A stretch of DNA of 64,000 bases. Origin: Galdieria sulphuraria. Its lineage: Eukaryota > Rhodophyta > Bangiophyceae > Galdieriales > Galdieriaceae. The DNA is taken from positions 1 to 64,000 of the forward strand of contig NW_005178453.1 in NCBI RefSeq assembly GCF_000341285.1, written 5' to 3'. The notes under the pieces are model-generated. The model searched no databases, was not told the origin of the DNA, and saw only the letters and a list, made by a program, of their open reading frames with translations. A program made the translations under genes and the position numbers. Below are positions 32,225 to 43,000 of the stretch, in pieces (position 1 is the stretch's first letter; each line of letters begins with the position of its first letter).

Positions 32225-33437
32225 ATGCCAGAGTTGATACAAGTTGAATATTTCCGACAGTTTATTCAAGAACATTTATCTTTGGATACGGCTGTTGTTG
32301 AAAATATTTACTTTTCACAAGATGCCAGTAGTTTGTTCCCAAAGGGGCATATATCTATGGAAACTATTCCAATACAAGTGGTTCATAAGAAAGTGATTCG
32401 AGTGCAACGGTATGGAAAATACCTTTGGTTGGAGTTGTCTAGTCCCGTTGTATATATTATATTCCACTTTGGTATGTCAGGTAGTTTGGCTCATAGGAAA
32501 ACGGATGGTAGTCTAGAGTTTGCCCATGTTGGAAAACATTACTCGTCGTTGATACAAGAGTGGCCCAGTCAGTATGCAAAGTTAAGGTTGGTATTCCAAG
32601 ATGGTTCCGAGTTGGCCTTTTTGGAAACTAGAAAATGGGGGAAAGTCGTATTTACTGAACAAAGTCCTATGCAACTATCATATATCACTTGTTTGGGATT
32701 CGATCCAATCTTATCCAACCCCACTATTCAGGAATTGTATGATAAGATACAATCATACAAAAGTGCTATAAAGACAGTGTTACTGAATGGTAGTGTTATT
32801 GCTGGTATCGGTAATTGGATGGCAGATGAGGTGAGTATCTATATAAAAGTGGGATGGGAATAACAAGCTTTAGATTCTATACAAGTCCAAAATTCATCCT
32901 TTAGAATGGGCTTGTTTATTATCTTTGAATGATGTTGAGTCTTTATGGGAAGCAACTAAGCAAGTCGTACAACAAGGCGTTCGAGTACGTGCCAATAGTG
33001 ATGAGTTTCCCAAGGATTGGTTATTTCATCTTCGTTGGAAAAAGGATAAAGCTCAACTGGGTCAACAAAAGGGAGTCAAGATACTGCAAGTGGGAGGAAG
33101 AACCACATTGTATGTTGCTTCTCAACAACGTTTGCATAAACCAGGAAGAATGGATTCCATCAAAGATAAAGTAGGATCAAGTCCACAGGATTCCAAGACA
33201 AAACAGCAACCATCCGAGAAACAGATGAGAGATATTTATCGTTGTTTATGTATTTCTGAAAAAGATGGCATCAATCAACAAGACTTGTGTAATGCAGTGA
33301 AGGAACTGGAAAGTGGAAAATGGGAAGATGATCAAGTGATCAAGGATGCCATTGCTTTGTTTTCTTCGAATGGCTATTCCGTTAGTTGGGAAGACTTTGT
33401 AAATATATATAAACAAATTCAGAGCACTTCAAAGTGA
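32225..33437 (+). CDS. FPG: Formamidopyrimidine-DNA glycosylase, plant-type zincless, with C-terminal extension
   Basis: Base-excision repair glycosylase/AP lyase for oxidised purines. Two exons (32225-32830, 32874-33437), 389 residues. The N-terminus PELIQVE supplies the catalytic Pro and Glu; GKYLWLEL carries the conserved Lys; GIGNWMADE joined to ILYKSKIHP is the helix-two-turn-helix. The usual C4 zinc finger is replaced by GGRTTLYVASQQRL, as in plant FPG1 and animal NEIL1. About 100 extra residues follow, with two EF-hand-like segments (SEKDGINQQDLCNAV and FSSNGYSVSWEDFVNIY), both with degenerate loops. I do not know this extension from other Fpg enzymes. Confidence 0.9.
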
Positions 33438-33584
33438 AGGCCATTGAATACAAGGAAAATAGCGAATTCAATTTATCTTCAAACACAACCGCAACCATAG
33501 TATATCATATAAACACGTATATGTAAATAGATAAGAAACTTTAAACTTCGTATTCATAAAAACAGAAATAGTGACCAACTCTAA

Positions 33585-36007
33585 TCATTTGCCTCGACCA
33601 CTCAACTTGAGCCACATGCGACCCAATTTGGAGCGTTCTAAAGAGGCCTCATTCAGTTCTTTTGCCAAATCTCCAAACATTAGATTGGTCGTTTGTGAAC
33701 GTGCAGGTCTTTCCATTGCACTAAAAGTCTCAAATTGCGGTTCCAATAGCTCATCCAATATGCATATAGCTCCTTTGTTTTTCCTAGCATTGGGACCTTC
33801 CGGATAACAAGGTGCCGAAAACACAGTAATTACGATGGGTCTCTCTTCACCTGTCGTTTCGCGTTGTTTTGAAAACTCTCGAGTTGTTTCAGGAATAGTT
33901 GTAGTAAATGGCGTTTTGGAAGGAGGAGAGGAAGATAATGGAGACGATACCTTCTTCAAACACTTGAAATCGACAGAATATCCCTGTGTTAGTAATGGAA
34001 ATTCAGTTCGTTTCTCTCTGGCATCTGGTCCTTCATGTGAACGAATCTAAACAATACCAAAAATAAAATTATGAATAATATTATAAAATACTCTCAAAAT
34101 AATACATACCAAAAAGTGAAGACGATTACTTCTCAAAAACTGCATAGTCACATCTGGACCAAAGGCAATTCCAGCTCCTCTCCAACGATTAGGACCGAAA
34201 CCACAAATATGATCGGGATCCGACCATAATGCGTCTTCTATTGTGCCAAGAGGATCAACCAAGTTGCGGCGAACTTCCATTAAATCCTAAATAAATATTC
34301 CATAAATAAAGAAATACTAACGAGTTGAGTATAATACCTTTAAATCGCCCATATCTCCATTTGCCTTGCGAAATAAACCTCCATGTAAAACTAATACTCG
34401 CTTTTCTCCTTGTTCAAGAGGTAAAGTATAATGTGGAGGTCGATGAATGAAAGGACAATTTTCATTGTTATGAAAAGAAGAAGAAGGAGAAAGATCAGGA
34501 AGCGACCCAGTAGAGTAATCCATATCCTTCTCTCCACCCATTTGACACTTTTGTTGACGACTGGTTTCCAAAGTATTGCTAATAATAGGGCTTCTCAAAT
34601 TTGAGTTCTTCAGCTTACTAGGGGGAGAACTTGATTTGGGTAATCTGAAAAGTCCCTTCAAAGAGGTAGAAAAACTAGAACTCCAACTCTTTTCTTCATC
34701 ACTTGTCACACTATCCATAGGTATGGGATAGGATACATAACTGCAGTTGGAAGGGCAAGGCCGATTACTCACAACAGCAGCTATTGGCAAATTCGCAAAC
34801 AAATTCTGGCAAGTAAGATACATTTTAATTCCGTATTTTTGCAAACATTCTCGTCGAAAACCGTAGATGACGTTGCAATAAGAACTTTCATGATTGCCCC
34901 GTAAAAGAGCAACCTGCTTCGGCTTCCATAACTTCAGTATACATAAAATCAACAAGACCTATGAAAACCTAAGTGACTTTCACAAAATAAATAAAACATT
35001 GAACCACCTCCACTCCCCAACTCCCCCTGTCTACATAGTCACCATTAAATAAAAGAAAATTCCTTTCACTAGGCATTCCACAGAGTTTCAAAATACTTCC
35101 AAGATCATATAAATGGCCGTGTATATCACCAATAACTCGTACATTACCACCTTCTGGTACAGATATTTCTAAAATAGTCGGTTCATTCGACACAATATTG
35201 GTGACTTCCTTAATAACTCTACGGGCATCGAGAGGCGAAAAAATATTTCTCAATAACTGTGGATCTTCTCTCCAACCAACCTAACAGCAATGAGACACAA
35301 GTTCACTCCAATATAACTTATATTACCTCTTGAAATCGCTGTAACAATAAAAACAAGTAATTCCTGTCAATCATTTCCACCCCTACAAAAGGCATACTAC
35401 CAGCCCGAATACTCCGTTCTATGTCTGCAGTTACTGAAGAACTCGCTTCACTCTTAGAGTTTTCACTCTTCATATTCTGAAAACCAGCATTATTTCCAGA
35501 ATCATCCACTGGAGGGTAATGGTCCTCATGAAGTTCCTCTGACTCAACAGGAGTTTCCTCATCCTCCTCATCCGCTACAGCGCAGTGTTGAGAAACTGTC
35601 TCTTCCAAAAACATAAGTTCCTCATCGTGGTCAAACAACTCTTCGGCAGCAACTGAAGCAGGCCTATCAAGTTCTTCTCCTTCACTATAGCTGCAACCAT
35701 CACTTTCTTCTGCCTCTTTTCCAGTTTCCAAAGGTCCATCCTCTGAACGTAAAACAGAAAAAGTACCTTTCCCTCTTCTCTTCTCACTTTGTTTTCGACT
35801 TTTAACTAATTCCTCCATTTCAGGCATCGACTGAGAGTATAAAACTACTCCAGAAGAGTTGGGTTCTTTAGGTGGCTTGGACGGGTTTCGAATCGTCCTA
35901 CTGGCAGTAGCCTGAGTCTTACTAGCGTCTACACAACTTGAAGAGGAATGTAAGTTCTTCGAAGAACCCTCTTGTTTTTCTGTTCTCTTTTGTTTTCTGT
36001 TAAACAT
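33585..36007 (-). CDS. PPP-family serine/threonine phosphatase, PP7-like
   Basis: Five exons (35327-36007, 35005-35280, 34338-34958, 34110-34286, 33585-34046), introns 46-63 nt, 738 residues. Catalytic motifs in order: GDIHGHLYDLGSIL, GDYVDRGSWG, RGNHES, LHGGLF, and IRSHEGPDAR formed across intron 4. All metal ligands are present. RSHEGPDAR and the NKGAICIL end match plant PP7-like phosphatases rather than PP1/PP2A. Before the core, 230 residues are acidic and Ser-rich. A Ser-rich insert of about 100 residues separates GNHE from HGG. The substrate is unknown. Confidence 0.88.
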
Positions 36008-36102
36008 GTTTGGGTTTCACACAATTACTTTATTCTCACAACTTCATCCTTCCAACGATGTTAAGATTTGAGAGAAATTCATTGTCCCACAAAGTCCATT
36101 CT

Positions 36103-37197
36103 TCAAAAGCCATATTTATGAGCAGCTAAAAGATTCGCAGCCTGTTCTTCATTTCCATCACAGGCAACTAGTGCTGTTAATATTTCGTCTCGACCAAAAC
36201 CAAGACTTATCAAACGTTGAATAGCATCTTCTGAAAAAGGTTGGCTTATAGTATTGTTGGCATCATCCCATAAACGTCTTGAACCAACGTGTGGTTGTCG
36301 TCTCAAGTCTCGTGAAGACTCTCCTCGTTCTACTCCTATATCCCTATTGAGTCGAAAAGCTTCAGGAATATCTTTCTCTGCTAAAAAGTAGGCTACTGCT
36401 TCACCCATCTTCAGACAGTTTTGCTCCAAATCAATGACAGCTCGATGCCGACGTAACATATCCAAACCAAAAAGCATATCAAAACTCAAATCCTCAATAA
36501 CCAGAAAAGAAACTGGAAAATACTGTTCTCCAATACTGAACATAGAAATATGAATCCTTCCAAGAAAGCGAGCTGTTCCTACTCCCTTGGCAATCCCTCC
36601 AAAACGAGAATCGATCAAGTGCATAATTCGACACCGTTCTGCACACTGCTTAGAAATAATAGTATGTTGTGCACCCGAATCTACAAAAGCAGTGACTTCT
36701 ACATTGTTCACTTTGGCTGATATATACAACATAACCACACTACCAAAGGCTTCTGGATTGTATTCCAGAGCTGCTTCCAGATTTTCTGCAATATTCTTTT
36801 GCCTTATATATTCTTCCAAAGCTTTCTGAACTTGAGTATCATACAAGTTGTTATTCTTCCACGAAACCTGAGAACTTGCGCCAGAAGGGTTAACTCCTGT
36901 AGTACTTCTTCCTTGTGATTGGGAGGCAACGCTCCAGTTGAAAGGTCCAGCTTCAGGGTAGCCACTTGGCTCTTGCCTTACTTTTACAAATAAAAAGTCA
37001 TTTTCCTTCATTCCCACTTCCTGAATAGTTCTCTTGTCTTCCTTTTGTAATAAGGTCCCTTCAAACCATACTTCTAACTTGTCCTCGGGTGTTGAGGCCT
37101 CAAGACTCAAGACATTGAAAAGTTCTTCTATGTTAGAGTTGACCGATAGTTCCAACTGAAGAATATTGTTGTCTCCAAAACAAACAGTTATGTACAT
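36103..37197 (-). CDS. DDI1: DNA-damage-inducible protein 1 (Ddi1), ubiquitin-shuttle aspartic protease
   Basis: Single exon, 364 residues; ATG 37197 chosen because MYITV begins the ubiquitin-like domain and the frame upstream has only a TTG. Domains: UBL (1-75), linker, retroviral-like aspartic protease (VDSGAQHTII active site, then FDMLFGLDMLRRH) and a C-terminal UBA (EDAIQRLISLGFGRDEILTALVACDGNEEQAANLL). This is the complete three-domain Ddi1 layout, a proteasome shuttle that can cleave ubiquitylated substrates. The D-S-G-A motif is intact. Confidence 0.93.
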   Translation of the reverse strand: MYITVCFGDNNILQLELSVNSNIEELFNVLSLEASTPEDKLEVWFEGTLLQKEDKRTIQEVGMKENDFLFVKVRQEPSGYPEAGPFNWSVASQSQGRSTTGVNPSGASSQVSWKNNNLYDTQVQKALEEYIRQKNIAENLEAALEYNPEAFGSVVMLYISAKVNNVEVTAFVDSGAQHTIISKQCAERCRIMHLIDSRFGGIAKGVGTARFLGRIHISMFSIGEQYFPVSFLVIEDLSFDMLFGLDMLRRHRAVIDLEQNCLKMGEAVAYFLAEKDIPEAFRLNRDIGVERGESSRDLRRQPHVGSRRLWDDANNTISQPFSEDAIQRLISLGFGRDEILTALVACDGNEEQAANLLAAHKYGF

Positions 37198-37363
37198 CAC
37201 GAACAGCTTCAAAAAGTCTTTTCAGTCCATTGTTGGCGCCACCCAAAACAAACGAAACAGAATAATGGCCATTAAGAAGAATATTGTTTTGGGGTTTAGA
37301 GATTATTTCATGCGTTGCGTTGTGTCTATTCGTTGCTAGTCTTCAAGGTGTTGCAACGACGTA

Positions 37364-38108
37364 ATGTTGAGAGTACTATATTGGCTGGCTAGAACAAGAG
37401 AAGCAGTTGAGCCTAACCTGAGAGGACTTTTCTCAGGAAAACTAACGTTCTCAGAGTTTCAACAGAATGTTGTGGAGGAGCTTCGCAGACCTGCTCTTTA
37501 TACCAAAGTATTTTCTGGAGACGCAATGTCTCCAACTATCAATGAGGGCATACCACCTGGACAAGCTGGTGAAAAGGCAAGTTCTTTAGACGGAACTTTT
37601 CTTCTCTCTTTACGCTCAAGTTTTGTAGGTTGTTATTCGAAGGCTTATCTCACCTTCTGAAAGAACTGTTTTTCTTGACGACATTGTTGTTTGTAGAGAC
37701 CCAACAGACGATAGAAGGAACTATGTTCGACGAGTTATTGCAATGCCTGGCGAGGAGATGGTATGCTGTATATGGGATTGTTAGGGAATGGGACTAAACG
37801 TTACTTTAGATAAGCGATGATCCTAGAGACATTCCCTTTTGTATTCCTGCAGGTCATTGTTGGGTGGTTCGTGATAATGATAAGGCAATGGATGCAGCGG
37901 ACAGGTAATAACTTGTTATCCTTTTCAACTTGAGTACTTAGTTTATAGTCGAAAATTCGGACCTCTTTCCTTTGACCTCATTCATGGCAGAGTTCTATAT
38001 TCCATTCGTTCGCCTACCAATTTTACTCGTATTGTAAATAGTAAGAATGCAATGCGTCGTGATCACATTATTCTTGCCGTGGAACAGTCTTTACTAGGAG
38101 ATTTATAA
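37364..38108 (+). CDS. S26 peptidase-like protein without catalytic residues
   Basis: Four exons (37364-37576, 37629-37760, 37810-37904, 37949-38108), 199 residues. It resembles a plant subfamily of mitochondrial inner-membrane-peptidase/S26-like proteins: MSPTI, YVRRVIAMPGEEM, FCIPAGHCWVVRDN, DSRKFGPLSFDLIHGRVLYSIR. The usual serine of the SMxPT motif is Ala here (GDAMSPTI), and the general-base Lys position is Arg. It is therefore probably not a protease; it could be a regulatory or structural partner of IMP. The first intron uses a GC donor (37577). No clear transmembrane segment is visible. Confidence 0.75.
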
Positions 38109-38191
38109 TAGAAACGGTTTGTTTGGTTGACAAATATTTGTTTCTATCATAAAAATATTTGTCAAAGAGAGTTGGAAACTGTTGTTGTAAA

Positions 38192-39832
38192 ATGGAAATG
38201 ATGGATTGTCGTGGAGTTGGATTTGTCGACTCACCATCACCACTCTTCGTTGGACGCATCTTTGATCACTCACATAGAAATACTTTTATTTGTAGAGTTA
38301 AAAGAAACTATTGGTTGCCCACTCGAATGTCGTTGACTGAAGACAACGCCACAAATCACCCCAGAACCAACACTTCTCCTTCGGTTGCTGCTTCACAAGT
38401 TTTATCAGAACCGCAGTATGTCTCGCCTTTGAGTACTCGTTACGCTTCCAAGGCAATGAGGGAAAATTTTTCAGATCATAGTCGCTTTCGTTTATGGCGT
38501 CGATTGTGGTTTGTGTTGGCGGAATCTCAGCATCAGCTTGGTTTGGAGTATATAACCCAAGAACAGTTGGCTGCACTTGAAAATGCTCCCCCTGTCGACA
38601 TCGAATTGGCCCAATCCTATGAACGACAACTGAGACATGACGTTATGTCGCACGTATATGCTTTAGGTGACCAAGTGCCTATCGCAAAGCCTATTATCCA
38701 TTTGGGTGCAACTTCTTGCTTCGTGACAGATAACTCGGAAGTCATCCAAATGCGGAACGGTTTGGATATCTTGATCCCCATGTTATGGTCAGTTATTTCT
38801 AGATTGTCATCATTTGCATTGAAATACAAGGATCTGGAAACACTGGCATTTACACATTTTCAACCAGCACAACCAACTACTGTAGGGAAAAGAGCTTGTT
38901 TGTGGATACAAGATTTTCTGTTCGATGTAGAGCAACTGGAATCGGTTCGCAAAAAACTTCGATTACGTGGAGTAAAAGGCACGACTGGTACTCAAGCGTC
39001 TTTTTTGTCACTTTTCGATGGAGACCATGAGAAAGTGAAGCTTCTAGATGATATGGTTACCAAGAAAATGGGATTTGATGAGCATTGGCAAGTTACCGGT
39101 CAGACGTACACTAGGAAACAAGACTACTGGGTAGTCTCTACTCTCGCTGGCATTGGTCAGTCGGCTGCTAAGATGGCTAACGATATACGGCTTTTGCAAC
39201 ATATGAAGGAAGTGGAGGAACCCTTTGAAACAAAACAAATAGGTTCATCAGCTATGGCATATAAACGAAATCCCATGCGATGTGAACGGATAAACTCTTT
39301 GGCAAGATTCCTACAGTCTTTGGTGATTAATCCAGCAGAAACTGCAAGTACTCAGTGGTTGGAACGAACATTGGATGATAGTGCAAACAGAAGATTAGCC
39401 ATATCGGAAGCGTTTCTTTCAACTGATGCCATTTTGCAGTTATGTCTCAATGTATCCAATGGACTGGTGGTCTATCCTCAAGTTATCAAACGAAACCTTG
39501 CAAGAGAGCTTCCTTTTATGGCAACTGAAACCATCTTAATGTCAGCAGTTCGAGCCGGTGGAGATAGACAACTTCTGCACGAGGAAATAAGAAAAATGTC
39601 TATGGAGGCAGCTGCCAAGATTAAAGAATTTGGCGAAGAAAATGACTTGATAGAGAGAATAAAGGCGAACCCGCATTTTGCAAGCATTCATGAGCAGTTG
39701 GAAGAAATTTGTCATCCCAAACATTTTGTAGGAAGAGCTCCTCAACAAGTAGAGGAATTTTTACAACATATCAATGCACAATTGAAAGAAAGAAATCTCA
39801 TTTTACATGAAGGAGATGAAGTAAAAGTTTAG
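38192..39832 (+). CDS. ADSL: Adenylosuccinate lyase
   Basis: Purine biosynthesis: two fumarate-releasing steps (SAICAR to AICAR, adenylosuccinate to AMP). Single exon, 546 residues from ATG 38192. The animal-type form is shown by SPLSTRYASKAM, LGATSCFVTDN (His-containing), FTHFQPAQPTTVGKR, the superfamily signature SSAMAYKRNPMRCERI and LDDSANRRL. The core begins near residue 65. The preceding leader is basic, with a second ATG at 38327 that would give a protein without it. The leader could be an organelle targeting signal. Confidence 0.93.
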   Translation: MEMMDCRGVGFVDSPSPLFVGRIFDHSHRNTFICRVKRNYWLPTRMSLTEDNATNHPRTNTSPSVAASQVLSEPQYVSPLSTRYASKAMRENFSDHSRFRLWRRLWFVLAESQHQLGLEYITQEQLAALENAPPVDIELAQSYERQLRHDVMSHVYALGDQVPIAKPIIHLGATSCFVTDNSEVIQMRNGLDILIPMLWSVISRLSSFALKYKDLETLAFTHFQPAQPTTVGKRACLWIQDFLFDVEQLESVRKKLRLRGVKGTTGTQASFLSLFDGDHEKVKLLDDMVTKKMGFDEHWQVTGQTYTRKQDYWVVSTLAGIGQSAAKMANDIRLLQHMKEVEEPFETKQIGSSAMAYKRNPMRCERINSLARFLQSLVINPAETASTQWLERTLDDSANRRLAISEAFLSTDAILQLCLNVSNGLVVYPQVIKRNLARELPFMATETILMSAVRAGGDRQLLHEEIRKMSMEAAAKIKEFGEENDLIERIKANPHFASIHEQLEEICHPKHFVGRAPQQVEEFLQHINAQLKERNLILHEGDEVKV

Positions 39833-40026
39833 TTGCTATTCATAGTTTTAAAGGCAAACAAAGGGTTATATTAACAATACCCCACAGAAAAATCGATGAC
39901 CGAACGCCGTCATTTACATTGTTGCAAAGAAAAGTCGAAATCCAAGCCATAAGCAACTCCCAACATCTCTCCTAGACCAATAGCAAAATTCTTTTGTACG
40001 CAACTACAACAAAACATACAAAAGAC

Positions 40027-43000
40027 TTAGGAAACAGGAGATGTCGAGTCCTTTGAGTCGGATAAATCCCGCGAATCATGGTCACTCGATAATGAAACGC
40101 CTGTGCGTTGTTTTTTCATGGTACCTGGTGGTAGAAATATTCTCTTCTTGTATCTTTCACACAAATCCGCATTGGGTAGTTCTTGTATCATTTCTAAGAC
40201 GAGAGGGTTCACAAAGCCAAAGTATTCAGGACCAGAAACTGAAACATGCGAACGTCGACGCTCTTCTGGAGTTCGTTCTCTGATAACTTTTAGAATTCGG
40301 CACCAACAACCAGATGCAGAGGTTTCTTCAAAGATGTGGTCTGGTAAGTCTTCACAAGTTACTCGAAATAAAGGATAATCCTCTCCTGAATCAACTATTT
40401 CACATATATAGTCACATTGTTTTTCAACATCTGCCATTGATGTAAAATGACGTCTGGAACGAAAACCAATCGGATATATTGCTCTTTCGTTGTGAAAACC
40501 TTTGCGATACGGTTCAATATAACCCAACGACTCGATTGTCAACACACCCATTCGTATTGGCATTACAAACGAACCATCCTCAGATCTGGGTATTGTGTGA
40601 AGTTTCGATTGTCGTGGTTTCTCTTCTTTAACTGATCTTGAAGAGCTGTAATGAGAATTACTTTTACCTTCTGGACTGGACAGTACTGGTGTCTTTGAAA
40701 TATCCATAGCAATAACGGAATTTGCGTCGTTTACCTTCAAGCCCGTATCTACTGGAGTTGAATGCTGCTCCACTGGATTATGCAAAGGTTGTAAGTCTTG
40801 AACTTTGACTGTCGCAGTAATTTCGTCCTTCTCTGTTAACCATTCACCAATAGTAATATCTAATACACTTGACTCTGAGGTCTTTTTACGATTCTTCAGA
40901 TCTCTTAAAAGCTTTCTTGTAAGTTTCTCCAAAGGAGCCCTGGAAAATCCGTGGGGTATGACTCCTCCAATAGGTCCACCAGGAGAGAATCGAACAAGCT
41001 CCACTGTACGCTTATCAACGGTGACAGTCACCGCTCTTGCGCCAGAGCGATGACGGTTACCCAAGTGTTCTTGATCCATTGGATGTGCAGAGGATGCAAG
41101 TTCTACCATGAACCATAAGCGCGTAATTAGAGATCTCTCCTTTGGGACGACACTCAATCTCTGTTCTTCTGTCACTTCTTCAACACTTCTCGGAAGAGCA
41201 AAACTATTATCCCCTTCAGATGCCTTCTTTTGCTGTTCATCAATATACACTTCCGAAAGTACCTCCTTCAGTATCAAACTGGGGTCTTCAACTATCATCC
41301 TTAGGTCAAATGCATGTTTCGCAACCCCCTTTGCAAGAGCAACGTCAAGTTCCGTGTTCCACCACGGCTGCAAGTCATGTCTTGACTCAGAGAGACACTG
41401 AACAATGGCATTTATGAAAGGTTGGTCTGCCAACTTGGGCACAAGCGCATCACGAATAGCAAATACTAACTTTCGCCTCTCTTTAAACTTTCGAGCACTC
41501 ACAAGAGTCATTCTTGCGTCTTCGAGTTCCTGTGGTGAAAATTTTCCTGAAAGCTCTGTTGCAGGTATATCCAAACAATTTAAGATGCGACCTTCGTCAT
41601 CACCTGCCTGTACCAGCACTTGACCGCACATAGTACTAAACTCTTTCGCATATTGTTCCACTACTTCAGGAGTCTTTCTGGTGAGACCGGCTCTTCTACG
41701 AACAAGTTGCCAACAGGAAATCTCCGGGGTACTCAATGGAGGCGCACCTATATTAAAGTACAACTTTGCAAAATCTGCCTTTTCCTTTTTCGACCAAACA
41801 GGAACACATTTCAGGTACCGAGTACGTTCTCCGGTTCCAACGTGACCTGGTTTTACAAAATTTCTATCCATTCTCAGTTGTCGCTGCCTTTCAACTTCTT
41901 CTTCTTGTTGCTTCTGACGCTCCAAACGTTTAAGCATTCTATAATATGCTCTGACAAGCTTCTTCACTCTTGCATTTAGAACTTGCACAGTAGGCCAGTA
42001 AGGAAGCTCCATCTCTTCATCAATATTCCAATTTTCATCTTCGTTTGCGCTAATGCTTTCAGCAGACTTCTCCGCTTTCGTTGATACATTCTCGACTTGG
42101 ACCTTGGTCGCTGTATCACCGCTCTCATTTCTTGTTTCCTTTTCATAGTTAAATTGAGGAAGAGGAACGCAAACCATATTGTCTGTGTCCATCGACTCTT
42201 CTTCCTCAATTGTCAATGGTATGACTCTTGAAAAAATAAGCTCTGGATCTTTCTTGATTGCTCGATATTGACCGAAACCATGTTTGTAAGTTCCCCGAAT
42301 GAGGTCTCGATCAAACTGACTTGTCCACCAAGAGCCAACGTGATGGACACCTGAAGTACCGAGTTGTGGGACCGTTTGATTACTTTCTAAAAGACCTTTT
42401 TCCACTAAAACCCGGATGTCCTCAATAAGCTGTATACGTTCCAAGTTGCTCCATGCAATCTTCTGCAAGTAGCTCTGATACTCTGGATCAGCTAAAACTG
42501 GTTCTAAATTCTTAAATTCTTCTTCTAAAATTTCTTCAGGAGATTTTGCCGCAACTTTGCAATCTTCGCTTGTCTTAACTATGTCATTATCACTATTTGA
42601 TCTATTCCTTGAAGGCTCTTCTTCCTTGCCTTCTTCCAGCACTGAATGGGAGGACCGGTTTTCATTTGTCTGAAAACTGTCCAAGTTTTGATTATGACTT
42701 TCAAGGAATGTGTTTCGCTCTTCTGCTCCCAAGGGCTCCTCTGGAACGTATTCAAGGGGTTTAAAAGCTTCTTGCGAAGCCGTGAACTTTCTAATCACTT
42801 CGCCTACGCTGACACCAGCATATTCTGCACCATATTTGGTCAACAATCTCACAAAGGTTCGCACGTATCGGGAGATATCATTTAATGTTCTTCTTTCTTG
42901 TAAACCCGCGTGCTTGCGAATGACTTCCCAACGTCCCCAACCATGAGCCAAAAGTGCTCGCTGGATTCGAACACGATCTCCCTTGTTGAAACGTTTTCTT

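Noticed and set aside
36586-36830. Retroviral-type aspartic protease domain, which might suggest a retroelement
   Set aside because: It lies between UBL and UBA domains in a complete Ddi1; no reverse transcriptase or integrase is nearby.
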